Part shown: in pieces, positions 7,215-14,136 of the stretch | Layout of the letters: each line of letters opens with the position of its first letter | How positions within the stretch are numbered: the first letter of the stretch is position 1 | DNA from: JANRKT01 sp033763355 | GTDB taxonomy: Bacteria > Bacteroidota > Bacteroidia > Chitinophagales > Chitinophagaceae | DNA: 25,111 nt | Direction: 5' to 3' | NCBI GenBank assembly: GCA_033763355.1 | Contig: JANRKT010000072.1 | Location: forward strand, 1-25,111 | Notes under the pieces: model-generated | What the model was told of the DNA's origin: nothing | Database searches by the model: none | What the model saw: only the letters and a program-made list of their open reading frames with translations | Position numbers and translations under genes: made by a program

Positions 7215-8510
7215 TTGAGAACTTATCTTTTATCATGCTTTACCCTGTTGTGCTTAGTTTCTGCCGTTACAGCGCAGGTTAAAAAAACTGATACCATTCC
7301 CCCGCCGGCTGATACCCTTACTAAAATTGCAGTTGATACCGTAACAGCCGATACCAGCCTTCGCATCATCAACCTCAATCCGTATTTTACCATTCATGTT
7401 GATTCTGTACTGAACTACGATTTAAGGATAAACAAACCTGCCGAACAATATTACTGGTACCTTAAAAGCGGCCCTGTTGGTGTGCGCATTGACCGCAACA
7501 GCGGCTTGCTGTTCTTTAAAGCCGATAAAGCCTTTTTTAAAAGCGGTAAACTCAGGTACGATGTTCCTTATAAAGTTGAAGTGGGCGTTCAAAACCTCTT
7601 TGACCCTGCATTGCATGTGGATACAGGTTTTACAATTGTATTTTACAGCACCGAAATCAACTCTTCTAAGTTAAAGCCAACAGTAAGCAACACACTGTTT
7701 GTAGAAGAAGGGGATTCAGTACAGTTTAAAGTGCAGTGCGAAAAAGGCACATTCCCTATTGAAGACATAACCATTAATACCAACATGCCTATCAGTAATT
7801 TTAAACCTGTAAAGGAATGTGATGATGAATTTTCATGGATGGTGCCGTTTGAGTTTATAAAAGATAATGATACAGCAAAACAGAAAATCCTTGTTCTCCA
7901 GTTCATCGGCTCTGATAAGTTTTTTAATAAGGATACCGCAACTGTCCGCATTGCTGTCCGTCCCGGCATCAATTACCCGCAACGCAATATTGAGCACAAA
8001 AAAGTATCAGATGAGATGGCCACATACATCCAGCAGCTAAAGCTAACATTCTATGTCATCAGTAAAAACATAAAGAAAAATAAAACAACACGAACCACTT
8101 TTGATATTACCGGGTCTTCCACCGCCCTTGCCGGAACCATTCTTTCTACTGCAACTGAAAATAAGAACACACAGAATGTAGGAAAGGTATTGCCCAGTGT
8201 TGGCCTTACCCTTGTGCCGGTAAAAGAAGCTGTGGCGCCAAGTAAAATACAGGAACAAAATACCGCTGCACAGGTAAGGGGTGTTACCAAAAGATTAGAA
8301 TATCTTTTAAGTGAAAATTCACTGGCTGGCGACCGTGACCCCGAAATCCTTGCCAAAACAAAAAAACTGCGTGATGAGCTGAAACAGGCGCAACTGCAGT
8401 TGGTTGATCTCCCCCTTGTTGAGTTTGATGAAAAATTCACAAGAGAAGACGCAGAAAAATATTTCACCAATCCCAGGGTGAATAAGAAATACAAGCTTAA
8501 AGTAAATTAA
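7215..8510 (+). CDS. Secreted protein of unknown function (431 aa)
   Basis: I do not recognise a named family. The N-terminus MRTYLLSCFTLLCLVSAVTA is a good signal peptide followed by Q, with no lipobox cysteine. The start must be the TTG at 7215: the frame has no ATG or GTG between the stop at 7161 and this point, and a later start would lose the signal. Residues about 50-140 and 155-245 are beta-rich with Asp/Lys-rich turns and look like two Ig- or cadherin-like domains. Residues about 265-320 are mixed (a low-complexity Thr/Asn/Lys stretch), and 345-400 are charged and helical. There is no T9SS-type C-terminal sorting domain. It converges with the NTF2-like gene, their stop codons overlapping. 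Confidence 0.8.
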   Translation: MRTYLLSCFTLLCLVSAVTAQVKKTDTIPPPADTLTKIAVDTVTADTSLRIINLNPYFTIHVDSVLNYDLRINKPAEQYYWYLKSGPVGVRIDRNSGLLFFKADKAFFKSGKLRYDVPYKVEVGVQNLFDPALHVDTGFTIVFYSTEINSSKLKPTVSNTLFVEEGDSVQFKVQCEKGTFPIEDITINTNMPISNFKPVKECDDEFSWMVPFEFIKDNDTAKQKILVLQFIGSDKFFNKDTATVRIAVRPGINYPQRNIEHKKVSDEMATYIQQLKLTFYVISKNIKKNKTTRTTFDITGSSTALAGTILSTATENKNTQNVGKVLPSVGLTLVPVKEAVAPSKIQEQNTAAQVRGVTKRLEYLLSENSLAGDRDPEILAKTKKLRDELKQAQLQLVDLPLVEFDEKFTREDAEKYFTNPRVNKKYKLKVN

Positions 8511-8962
8511 TCGCAGGGCGACCTTCTCCTCGTATCAATAAGGTACTGAATTTTCCACTCTCCTTTCAACCTCACCAGTTGAAAAGAATTAACCCCGCAA
8601 TGGCTGAAATTGTTATTGAGGTAAAATTTATAAGGCGTCCACACAATGGCCAGCGGCCCGTCAATACGAATGGTTTCAAAACTTATCCTCTCATCGGCTG
8701 CGCCTTTGGGTTGTTTACCAACAAATTCAGCAAATGCTTTTATATTTTCATTTCTTATACGCACATTTCCATCTTTATCAACCGAAATGGTTTGCAGTAT
8801 GGCGCTGTCGGCAAAAGCATTTTTCAGCGCAGCGGCATCACCATTCTTCATTGCGGCAAATAAATTATTAACGGTGGTTTTAACTGAGTCTTCGGTTGTC
8901 TGAGCAAAAGCTTGTGATGCTAAGATCATCGCTGTTAAATAAATGATAAATGGCCTTTTCAT
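8507..8962 (-). CDS. Exported NTF2-like (SnoaL-type) protein
   Basis: A 151-aa protein with signal peptide MKRPFIIYLTAMILASQAFA. The start is the ATG at 8962; the frame continues 13 codons further to an upstream codon but that would place a charged extension before the signal. The mature part shows the NTF2 cone pattern: helix VKTTVNNLFAAMKNGDAAAL, then AFADSAILQTI, and strands ending SFQLVRLKGEWKIQYLIDTR. This is the common 'nuclear transport factor 2 family' of small ligand-binding or enzymatic folds; no specific function can be assigned. It is divergent from the lipoprotein at 9022 across 59 bp and overlaps the stop of the 431-aa gene by a shared TTAA. Confidence 0.87.
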   Translation of the reverse strand: MKRPFIIYLTAMILASQAFAQTTEDSVKTTVNNLFAAMKNGDAAALKNAFADSAILQTISVDKDGNVRIRNENIKAFAEFVGKQPKGAADERISFETIRIDGPLAIVWTPYKFYLNNNFSHCGVNSFQLVRLKGEWKIQYLIDTRRRSPCD

Positions 8963-9021
8963 GATGTGGATAAGTGTTGGTTGGCAAAAAGTTTGGCGCA
9001 TAAAAGTAAATCAACCGTTAT

Positions 9022-9525
9022 ATGAAATCTGGAAATTTACACCAATGGTCTGTACTTTTATTATTTGTTCTTATTCTCACTTCCTGCAGCCGCAGCAATT
9101 ACCCTGAAAGGAACCCCTACCCGCAACGTAACCCACATCCACGTGGCCCTGTTGTTATCGTTGATGGTGACGGAAGGGTGATTACACATCCCGGTCACTT
9201 GCCCCCGGGCCAGGCTAAAAAAATCTATGGACATAAATCTGCAAAAGTTTTTGCACCGGGTCAAAAAAAGAAATACCTGAAACATTACGGGTCGCTTCCC
9301 GCAATTGTAATTTACCTGCCAGAAAGGATGGCAAGGCGTGAAAGTAGCGGCAGGTGGTTTTACCGGAATGAAAATGATTTTTTATACTGGAAAAGAACTG
9401 ATGGTTATTATCACCTCGATGACAGGTATTTTGATGACGGCGATTACAGGTACAGCAGGCATAGAAATGATAATGACGAAGATGAAAGAAAATATAAAAA
9501 AGGCAAGGGTAAATGGAAACCGTAA
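9022..9525 (+). CDS. Small basic lipoprotein of unknown function
   Basis: A 167-aa protein with lipoprotein signal: hydrophobic WSVLLLFVLIL followed by lipobox LTSC (Cys at about residue 22). The next segment is Pro/Asn/Arg-rich (NPYPQRNPHPRGP), then GHLPPGQAKKIYG and SAKVFAPGQKKKYLKHYG. The C-terminal third is very rich in Tyr, Asp, Arg and Lys and ends KKGKGKWKP. Lysine/glycine-rich secreted proteins of this type, with a PPGQAKK motif, recur in Bacteroidota, but no function is known to me. Start is the ATG at 9022. A bidirectional terminator follows at 9575. Confidence 0.82.
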   Translation: MKSGNLHQWSVLLLFVLILTSCSRSNYPERNPYPQRNPHPRGPVVIVDGDGRVITHPGHLPPGQAKKIYGHKSAKVFAPGQKKKYLKHYGSLPAIVIYLPERMARRESSGRWFYRNENDFLYWKRTDGYYHLDDRYFDDGDYRYSRHRNDNDEDERKYKKGKGKWKP

Positions 9526-9574
9526 AATCACTGATCCCAGGGATACCTATGAAACAATGACTCCGCCCCTATAG

Positions 9575-9598
9575 AAAGCCCCGCTGCGGCGGGGCTTT
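9575..9598. terminator. Bidirectional terminator between convergent genes
   Basis: A perfect 10-bp stem AAAGCCCCGC (9575-9584) / GCGGGGCTTT (9589-9598) with a 4-nt loop. It sits between the plus-strand lipoprotein gene and the minus-strand channel gene and can serve both, although the T runs are short. Confidence 0.8.
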
Positions 9599-9633
9599 AA
9601 TGCAAAACAGGATTGTATATTTAAAAGCTGAAA

Positions 9634-10596
9634 CTATCTTACTGCAATAAGTACCATAAAGCCGTTTATAAGTGCATAAAGAATTACAATGCTGTAAAAC
9701 GACCACCTGTCTAATTTCAATGAAGCCTCCTTCTTTTGCACATTCCCTGATTCAAATAAATGCAGCGAAACGATTATAATTACCACAATCAGTAAAATAA
9801 ACATAAACGTAAGGTTGTGCACATTGTCCATTAAAGTATTGGTAGTGGAAGCCGGCACTACAGATTCAACAATGTATTTATTGCCGATGGCGGCAAACAA
9901 ACCGCCTACACAAAGCCCGAAACGGCTGTCCTGGTTTTCAGACGAGACAAAAAATACAAGGCATGAGATGAGGAAGGCCACATAAGCCCCGGTTAACATT
10001 TTGGCAAGCATCAGCCAGGAGTTGTTTCGCTTTATCACAATCTCAGCCCTTATACCCGGATATGAACTGCTGCCGTTCAGTTCCGGGTTGCCATAGGTGG
10101 TTTCATAAGTGTGTACCATGTCTTTAAGCCAGAACTCTTCAATACACCATTCTTTCGAATTAAAAAAAGTATCAATCCTCGAATTGAGCGTATCTGCTTT
10201 ATAAACCAGTTGCGAAGTATCATACTCCGAATCTTCAATTTCAATCATCAGGTGCTGCTTGTCGAAAGGGAAACTGGATACATCCCATTGGTGCATGATC
10301 TGGGCTTTGCATTTTTGTGCGGCCCAGTTCCATGCCCCCTTTTTTTCAACTGTATAATGGCTGAATTCTGCTGATTTACTTTTGGGCAATTCAAGTGCAT
10401 TCTCAAATTTCAGGCTGTCGTTTTTGTAATTGGTCCAGAGCCAGAAATCCGTCATAAAACTTTTGTCGTCCAGTTTAAAATCGTAAATGGAATTAATGTA
10501 AAGGCCGACAATACAGGTATCTTTCTGGGCTTTTGAACAAAGACAAAGGAATAAAAGAAGGGCAATGAGAGGGAGCCGGTTTTTCATAAAGGACAT
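9634..10596 (-). CDS. Pentameric ligand-gated ion channel homologue (Pro-loop/Cys-loop superfamily)
   Basis: A 320-aa protein. The layout is signal peptide (to about 24), a beta-rich periplasmic domain (25-190), then four hydrophobic segments at about 194-217, 225-247, 260-280 and 297-318. This is the order of the pLGIC superfamily. The decisive motif is WDVSSFPFDKQ (104-114), the superfamily loop W.....FPFD.Q. Cysteines that would form the eukaryotic disulfide are absent, as in other prokaryotic members. The second hydrophobic segment (RFGLCVGGLFAAIGNKY) would line the pore but contains charged and Cys residues unlike well-known channels. Expected role: ligand- or proton-gated cation or anion passage in the inner membrane; ligand unknown. 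Start is ATG 10596; ATG 10587 is an alternative. It is divergent from recF with about 230 bp between. Confidence 0.8.
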   Translation of the reverse strand: MSFMKNRLPLIALLLFLCLCSKAQKDTCIVGLYINSIYDFKLDDKSFMTDFWLWTNYKNDSLKFENALELPKSKSAEFSHYTVEKKGAWNWAAQKCKAQIMHQWDVSSFPFDKQHLMIEIEDSEYDTSQLVYKADTLNSRIDTFFNSKEWCIEEFWLKDMVHTYETTYGNPELNGSSSYPGIRAEIVIKRNNSWLMLAKMLTGAYVAFLISCLVFFVSSENQDSRFGLCVGGLFAAIGNKYIVESVVPASTTNTLMDNVHNLTFMFILLIVVIIIVSLHLFESGNVQKKEASLKLDRWSFYSIVILYALINGFMVLIAVR

Positions 10597-10622
10597 ATTA
10601 TACGGCTAATACGCTGAAACAA

Positions 10623-10642
10623 TTATGCTTAGTATCGCATAA
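10623..10642. promoter_or_regulatory. Operator-like palindrome between the channel gene and recF
   Basis: TTATGC (10623-10628) and GCATAA (10637-10642) form a perfect inverted repeat with an 8-bp centre, 27 bp upstream of the channel gene ATG. The position is suitable for controlling the channel gene; no regulator is identified. The rest of 10597-10824 shows no other clear signal. Confidence 0.3.
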
Positions 10643-10824
10643 ACATCTATTCTCATCCGCAGTAAGGGTATTTACTTAGGTATAATAGCTGTCGGCACAG
10701 GTAACTCATGAAGTAAATAAAATTCGCTCAGGTATCCTGTCCGGTAATCTTCACTCTTGTGCCCGGCAACTTGCAACTTGTACCTGCTTCTTGCTTCTTC
10801 CCATCCGTAACATATCTTGCAGGC

Positions 10825-11913
10825 TTGTTTTCCCTCAGGCAGATATCACTCGTTCAGTTTAAAAATTACAGCAACCGTTCTTTTAGTTTTACTGAAAGGA
10901 TAACGGGGCTTTGCGGCGATAACGGGGCAGGCAAAACAAATCTCATTGACGCCATTTACTATCTATGCTTTACCAAAAGTTATTTCAGCAAAAACGATGC
11001 ATACAACATCAGCGCCGGGGGCAATGGCTTCAGGTTGCAGGGAACTTTTATTAAAGAAAAAAGGGATTATGATGTAGTTTGTATATTAAGGGAAAACGGC
11101 AAAAAGGAAGTTTTACTTGACGGGGAACCTTACGGAAGGTTTTCAAAACACATCGGCAAATTTCCCTGTGTAATGATAGCCCCCGATGATGTGGTGCTGA
11201 TTACCGGAGGCAGTGAAGAAAGAAGAAAATATATTGACAGTATTCTTTCGCAACTGGATGAAGAATACCTGCAAAAACTGATTGAATACAATAAGGTATT
11301 GCAGCAGCGCAACAGTTTACTCAGGCAACTTGCCGAAAGCAGCAATAATGATACAAACCTTCTTGATGTGCTCGATATGCAGCTTGTCTTACCGGGACAG
11401 GTTTTGTATGAAAAAAGAAAAACTTTTATTGCAGACATGGTTTCGCTTGTACAGCATTACTATCACCATATTGCTGCACTTAAAGAAGAAACAGAAATGA
11501 AATATGAAAGCGCCCTGCACAAAGAATCCCTTGCCGGGCTGCTGCATCAATCAAGGGAAAAAGATCTCCTGCTTCAACGCACCACTACAGGCATACATAA
11601 AGACGACCTTGATTTTTCACTCAACGGCCAGTCATTTAAACTCATTGCGTCACAGGGCCAGCGGAAAAGTTTATTGTTTGCACTAAGGCTTGCAGAGTTT
11701 GAAGTATTAAAAAAGGCAAAGGGTTTTTCTCCTCTTTTGTTACTTGATGATGTTTTCGAAAAATTAGATGACAACCGCATGAATAACCTGCTGCAATGGG
11801 TATGCCGTGAAAACGACGGGCAGGTTTTTATTACCGATACACATTGCGACCGGCTGAAAGACGCCCTGACTAAAATGAAAACCGCCTTCCGTATAGAAGA
11901 ACTGCAAGCATGA
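10825..11913 (+). CDS. recF: DNA replication and repair protein RecF
   Basis: A 362-aa SMC-like ATPase that loads RecA at single-strand gaps with RecO and RecR. Walker A is GDNGAGKTN (31-39), the ABC signature ASQGQRKS (275-282) and Walker B LLLLDDVFEKLD (from 304); the D-loop region VFITDTH follows. The frame is open from a GTG at 10759, but family members begin only a few residues before the first strand (I-S-L-x-x-F-K-N-Y). The TTG at 10825, giving MFSLRQISLVQFKNY, is therefore preferred, as no ATG is available. Length then agrees with the family. Unlike the classical dnaA-dnaN-recF arrangement, it stands alone here. It converges with the 305-aa lipoprotein gene. Confidence 0.94.
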   Translation: MFSLRQISLVQFKNYSNRSFSFTERITGLCGDNGAGKTNLIDAIYYLCFTKSYFSKNDAYNISAGGNGFRLQGTFIKEKRDYDVVCILRENGKKEVLLDGEPYGRFSKHIGKFPCVMIAPDDVVLITGGSEERRKYIDSILSQLDEEYLQKLIEYNKVLQQRNSLLRQLAESSNNDTNLLDVLDMQLVLPGQVLYEKRKTFIADMVSLVQHYYHHIAALKEETEMKYESALHKESLAGLLHQSREKDLLLQRTTTGIHKDDLDFSLNGQSFKLIASQGQRKSLLFALRLAEFEVLKKAKGFSPLLLLDDVFEKLDDNRMNNLLQWVCRENDGQVFITDTHCDRLKDALTKMKTAFRIEELQA

Positions 11914-11920
11914 CTATATA

Positions 11921-11950
11921 ATAAAAACACCCCGTAAAACTTACGGGGTG
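11921..11950 (-). terminator. Terminator between recF and the 305-aa lipoprotein gene
   Basis: A perfect 10-bp stem CACCCCGTAA (11928-11937) / TTACGGGGTG (11941-11950) with a 3-nt loop. The minus strand continues with TTTTTAT, so it best serves the lipoprotein gene; on the plus strand it follows the recF stop by 14 nt and may act there as well. Confidence 0.82.
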
Positions 11951-11973
11951 CTGATCTTTCAAAAAATAATTTG

Positions 11974-12891
11974 TTAAGGCAACCTGATTTCCTTCTCACC
12001 ACCACTCCATTTTATTGTGGCTTTGTTGTCACAATCGCCGCTTCCATAATCAAGAAACAATTCACGGGCATTGATTTTGATTTTTAAAACGCCCTGTACC
12101 AGCCAGGGGCAACCGATTTTTTTCAACAACGGTGATTCGGTATTCAATACCAGTGTGGTGCCGTTGTTGTATTCGGTTTTTGAACGGCCCTCAATTTCAT
12201 AGGCATCATCCCTTACCCTGCGGGTATCCATACCTGCTACCTGGGTAATAACCTGCAAACCATTGTAGCTGAAACCTCTTCCATTGGGGAAAGTGAGTTT
12301 ACCATTTACAACCTGAACAGAAAACTTGTGTTTACCATTTTCTGAAAGGTTAGTAATAATATGGGTGCCTTCAATGTGTGCACGGCCCAGGTAAAAACCA
12401 CGGAAGGTAGTGGTTACTACAGAACCTGGCCTGCGGAGCGGGCCAGTAAAATGGATGATGATAGCTCCTTTACGGAACTTGCCGTCACGGCCAATACAAC
12501 CATCGCCAAAATCAATGGTTACAGTTTTAGGATAAGTGGAATCGTTGGGAGTAACGGTAATTTCCATGCAATCACCGGTTTTCTCCCTTAACTCAATAAA
12601 CCTTGAAACAAGGGGGCCGGGTTCATCTGCAACGATTTCGATGCCTGCAGATCCGCCCAGGTTTGCAGAATAAGATGCTTCTTCATCTGCAGCGGTTAAC
12701 CCTACTTCAGTTACATCTTCGAAGCTGGCTTCGGCCTCTGCGTTTTCTTCAGATAATGCAATGGCCTCCTGTTCGCTTACAGAAGAATTGTTTTGAATGC
12801 TGTTTTCTTTTTTACAGGAAAACAAAGTAACCATACCGAGGAATAAAAGTATAGTTACGGAAAATGAAAGTTTCAGAATTGAAGTTTTCAT
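11974..12891 (-). CDS. Lipoprotein of unknown function (305 aa)
   Basis: The N-terminus has a long hydrophobic segment and lipobox TLFSC (Cys at about residue 26) followed by KKE, a typical Bacteroidota lipoprotein. Residues about 30-95 are acidic and low in complexity (SEENAEAEASFEDVTE), likely a linker. Residues 95-305 are beta-rich with paired features: GDCMEITVTPND, TIDFGDGCIGRDGKFRKG, NGKLTFPNGRGF, and a C-terminal YGSGDCDNKATIKWSGG. The two DFGDG/DYGSG-Cys stretches suggest an internal duplication of a calcium- or surface-type beta domain. This protein type is frequent and uncharacterised in Chitinophagaceae. Start is ATG 12891. Confidence 0.85.
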   Translation of the reverse strand: MKTSILKLSFSVTILLFLGMVTLFSCKKENSIQNNSSVSEQEAIALSEENAEAEASFEDVTEVGLTAADEEASYSANLGGSAGIEIVADEPGPLVSRFIELREKTGDCMEITVTPNDSTYPKTVTIDFGDGCIGRDGKFRKGAIIIHFTGPLRRPGSVVTTTFRGFYLGRAHIEGTHIITNLSENGKHKFSVQVVNGKLTFPNGRGFSYNGLQVITQVAGMDTRRVRDDAYEIEGRSKTEYNNGTTLVLNTESPLLKKIGCPWLVQGVLKIKINARELFLDYGSGDCDNKATIKWSGGEKEIRLP

Positions 12892-13039
12892 AGCTCAAGT
12901 AATTAAGGTGAATAAATAGTTTCCGGGTAATAAGATATAACCGCAGGTAAAAAGTTTAACCGGCAGTGATTTTTCTTTTAACTTAGGCTGTTTGCTCCGC
13001 ATACATAACTGCCCAATTCATTTTAATCAAACTAAAGGA

Positions 13040-13645
13040 ATGATTTCATTGGATGATTTTTTTGAAAGAGAAATAATTTTGGAAAATAAACGTGTGAAGC
13101 TTTCTCCTTTAAAAGAAGAAAGCGGGATTGAACTGGATAAAATCGCTTATGACCCAAAGATTTGGGAAATGTGGCTAACCAAACTGGAAAACAAGGATGA
13201 CCTTAAGCAGTATATAAATACAGCTTTAAAGGAAAGGTTGGGTAAACAATCGTACCCCTTTGTCATTTTTGATAAACTAAAAAATGAATTTGCCGGGTCA
13301 ACAAGATATATGGCCATTTCATTTCCCAATAAAAGATTGGAAATAGGTTCAACATGGATGAACCCCCGTTTTCAGGGAACAGGCCTGAACAAAGCCTGCA
13401 AGTTTGAACTGCTCCGTTTTGCATTTGAAGAGCTTGGGCTAAACCGGGTAGAGCTGAAAACTGATGTTTTAAACCTCCGGTCCCGCAAAGCAATCCTTAA
13501 AACGGGAGCAAAAGAAGAAGGAATTTTCAGGAAGCATGCTATTACATGGAGCGGCCGGGAAAGGGACTCGGTTTTTTTCAGTATAACCAATGAAGAGTGG
13601 CCAATTATATTGGAAACTGTCTTTTCGGAATACTTAAATCATTGA
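13040..13645 (+). CDS. GNAT-family N-acetyltransferase (RimJ/RimL-like)
   Basis: A 201-aa cytosolic protein. The core is recognisable: beta strand pair RVKLSPL, then NEFAGSTRYMAISF, the IGSTWMNPRFQGTGLNKACK segment (acetyl-CoA binding motif A, Q/R-x-x-G-x-G/N type), FAFEELGLNRVELKTDVLNLRS and AILKTGAKEEGIFRKH. This is the RimJ/RimL branch that acetylates alpha-amino groups of proteins or small amines; substrate unknown. The ATG at 13040 is preferred (AAAGGA directly precedes it); the frame extends 16 codons to a TTG that would add an unrelated leader. It stands alone, and no terminator is obvious after it. Confidence 0.88.
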   Translation: MISLDDFFEREIILENKRVKLSPLKEESGIELDKIAYDPKIWEMWLTKLENKDDLKQYINTALKERLGKQSYPFVIFDKLKNEFAGSTRYMAISFPNKRLEIGSTWMNPRFQGTGLNKACKFELLRFAFEELGLNRVELKTDVLNLRSRKAILKTGAKEEGIFRKHAITWSGRERDSVFFSITNEEWPIILETVFSEYLNH

Positions 13646-13870
13646 TTGTTAACGTTCATTAACTCCACTCATCCCAAATTAACTCCACCACTCTGTTTTT
13701 CTGTAACATTTTTGCAACGTCGGCGTCAAGTATATGTCTTTAAGCAAACAAGAGTTCTTTGAGAGTTGAAATTTTTCAGTAAAGTAACAGTTCTAACCCA
13801 CAATAGGTCAAAAAGATATCACTCAAACAGGGGATTTTTGAAAATTTTTCAAAAAACTAACAAATGAGAC

Positions 13871-13901
13871 TTGTTTGAAACCCCTTTGCATCGTATCTTT
13901 G
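13871..13901 (+). promoter_or_regulatory. Promoter P1 (Bacteroidota -33/-7 type)
   Basis: TTG (13871-13873), a 20-nt spacer, then TATCTTTG (13894-13901), a full match to TTG-N19-21-TAnnTTTG. Initiation near 13908 would give a leader of about 230 nt before the ATG at 14137. Confidence 0.65.
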
Positions 13902-14035
13902 CGTCGCCTTTCTGATAGATCTTTTACTTACTATTGTCTTACAAGACACTTCAATTGTGGAAGTAATCACAATCCGTACTAAAACTCAACTACTACATCA
14001 ACTAAAATTGCCAGTTATCACGTTATTAAACCAAA

Positions 14036-14081
14036 CATAGTATTATGTATTGCATAGTACATGTTTAAGAATATATCTTTG
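14036..14081 (+). promoter_or_regulatory. Promoter P2 with paired CATAGTA motif
   Basis: TTG (14050-14052), a 21-nt spacer, then TATCTTTG (14074-14081); initiation near 14088 leaves a leader of about 50 nt. CATAGTAT (14036-14043) and CATAGTAC (14053-14060) are 17 bp apart. The second lies just downstream of the -33 TTG, where a bound protein would interfere with polymerase. Confidence 0.6.
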
Positions 14082-14136
14082 TACGGTCAATTTGATGATC
14101 AGGTAAGATTAGATAAACAGAATAGAAATAAAGAAT

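Larger units (their letters stand above)
13646..14136 (+). promoter_or_regulatory. 490-bp non-coding regulatory region upstream of the KAD-repeat gene
   Basis: No credible ORF. It holds, in order: two direct repeats ATTAACTCCAC (13658-13668, 13678-13688) with a 20-bp period; a 21-bp AT-rich palindrome (13835-13855, 10-bp arms); promoter P1 (13871-13901); a hairpin ATTGTG/CACAAT (13954-13973); two CATAGTA copies (14036-14043, 14053-14060); and promoter P2 (14050-14081). Confidence 0.6.

Noticed and set aside
10681..10686. TATAAT between the channel gene and recF as a promoter
   Set aside because: Bacteroidota housekeeping promoters use TAnnTTTG; no suitable upstream element accompanies it.
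13979..13985. CTAAAAC before the KAD-repeat gene as another ECF-type promoter
   Set aside because: No CGTA 17 nt downstream; TAAAA is found there instead.
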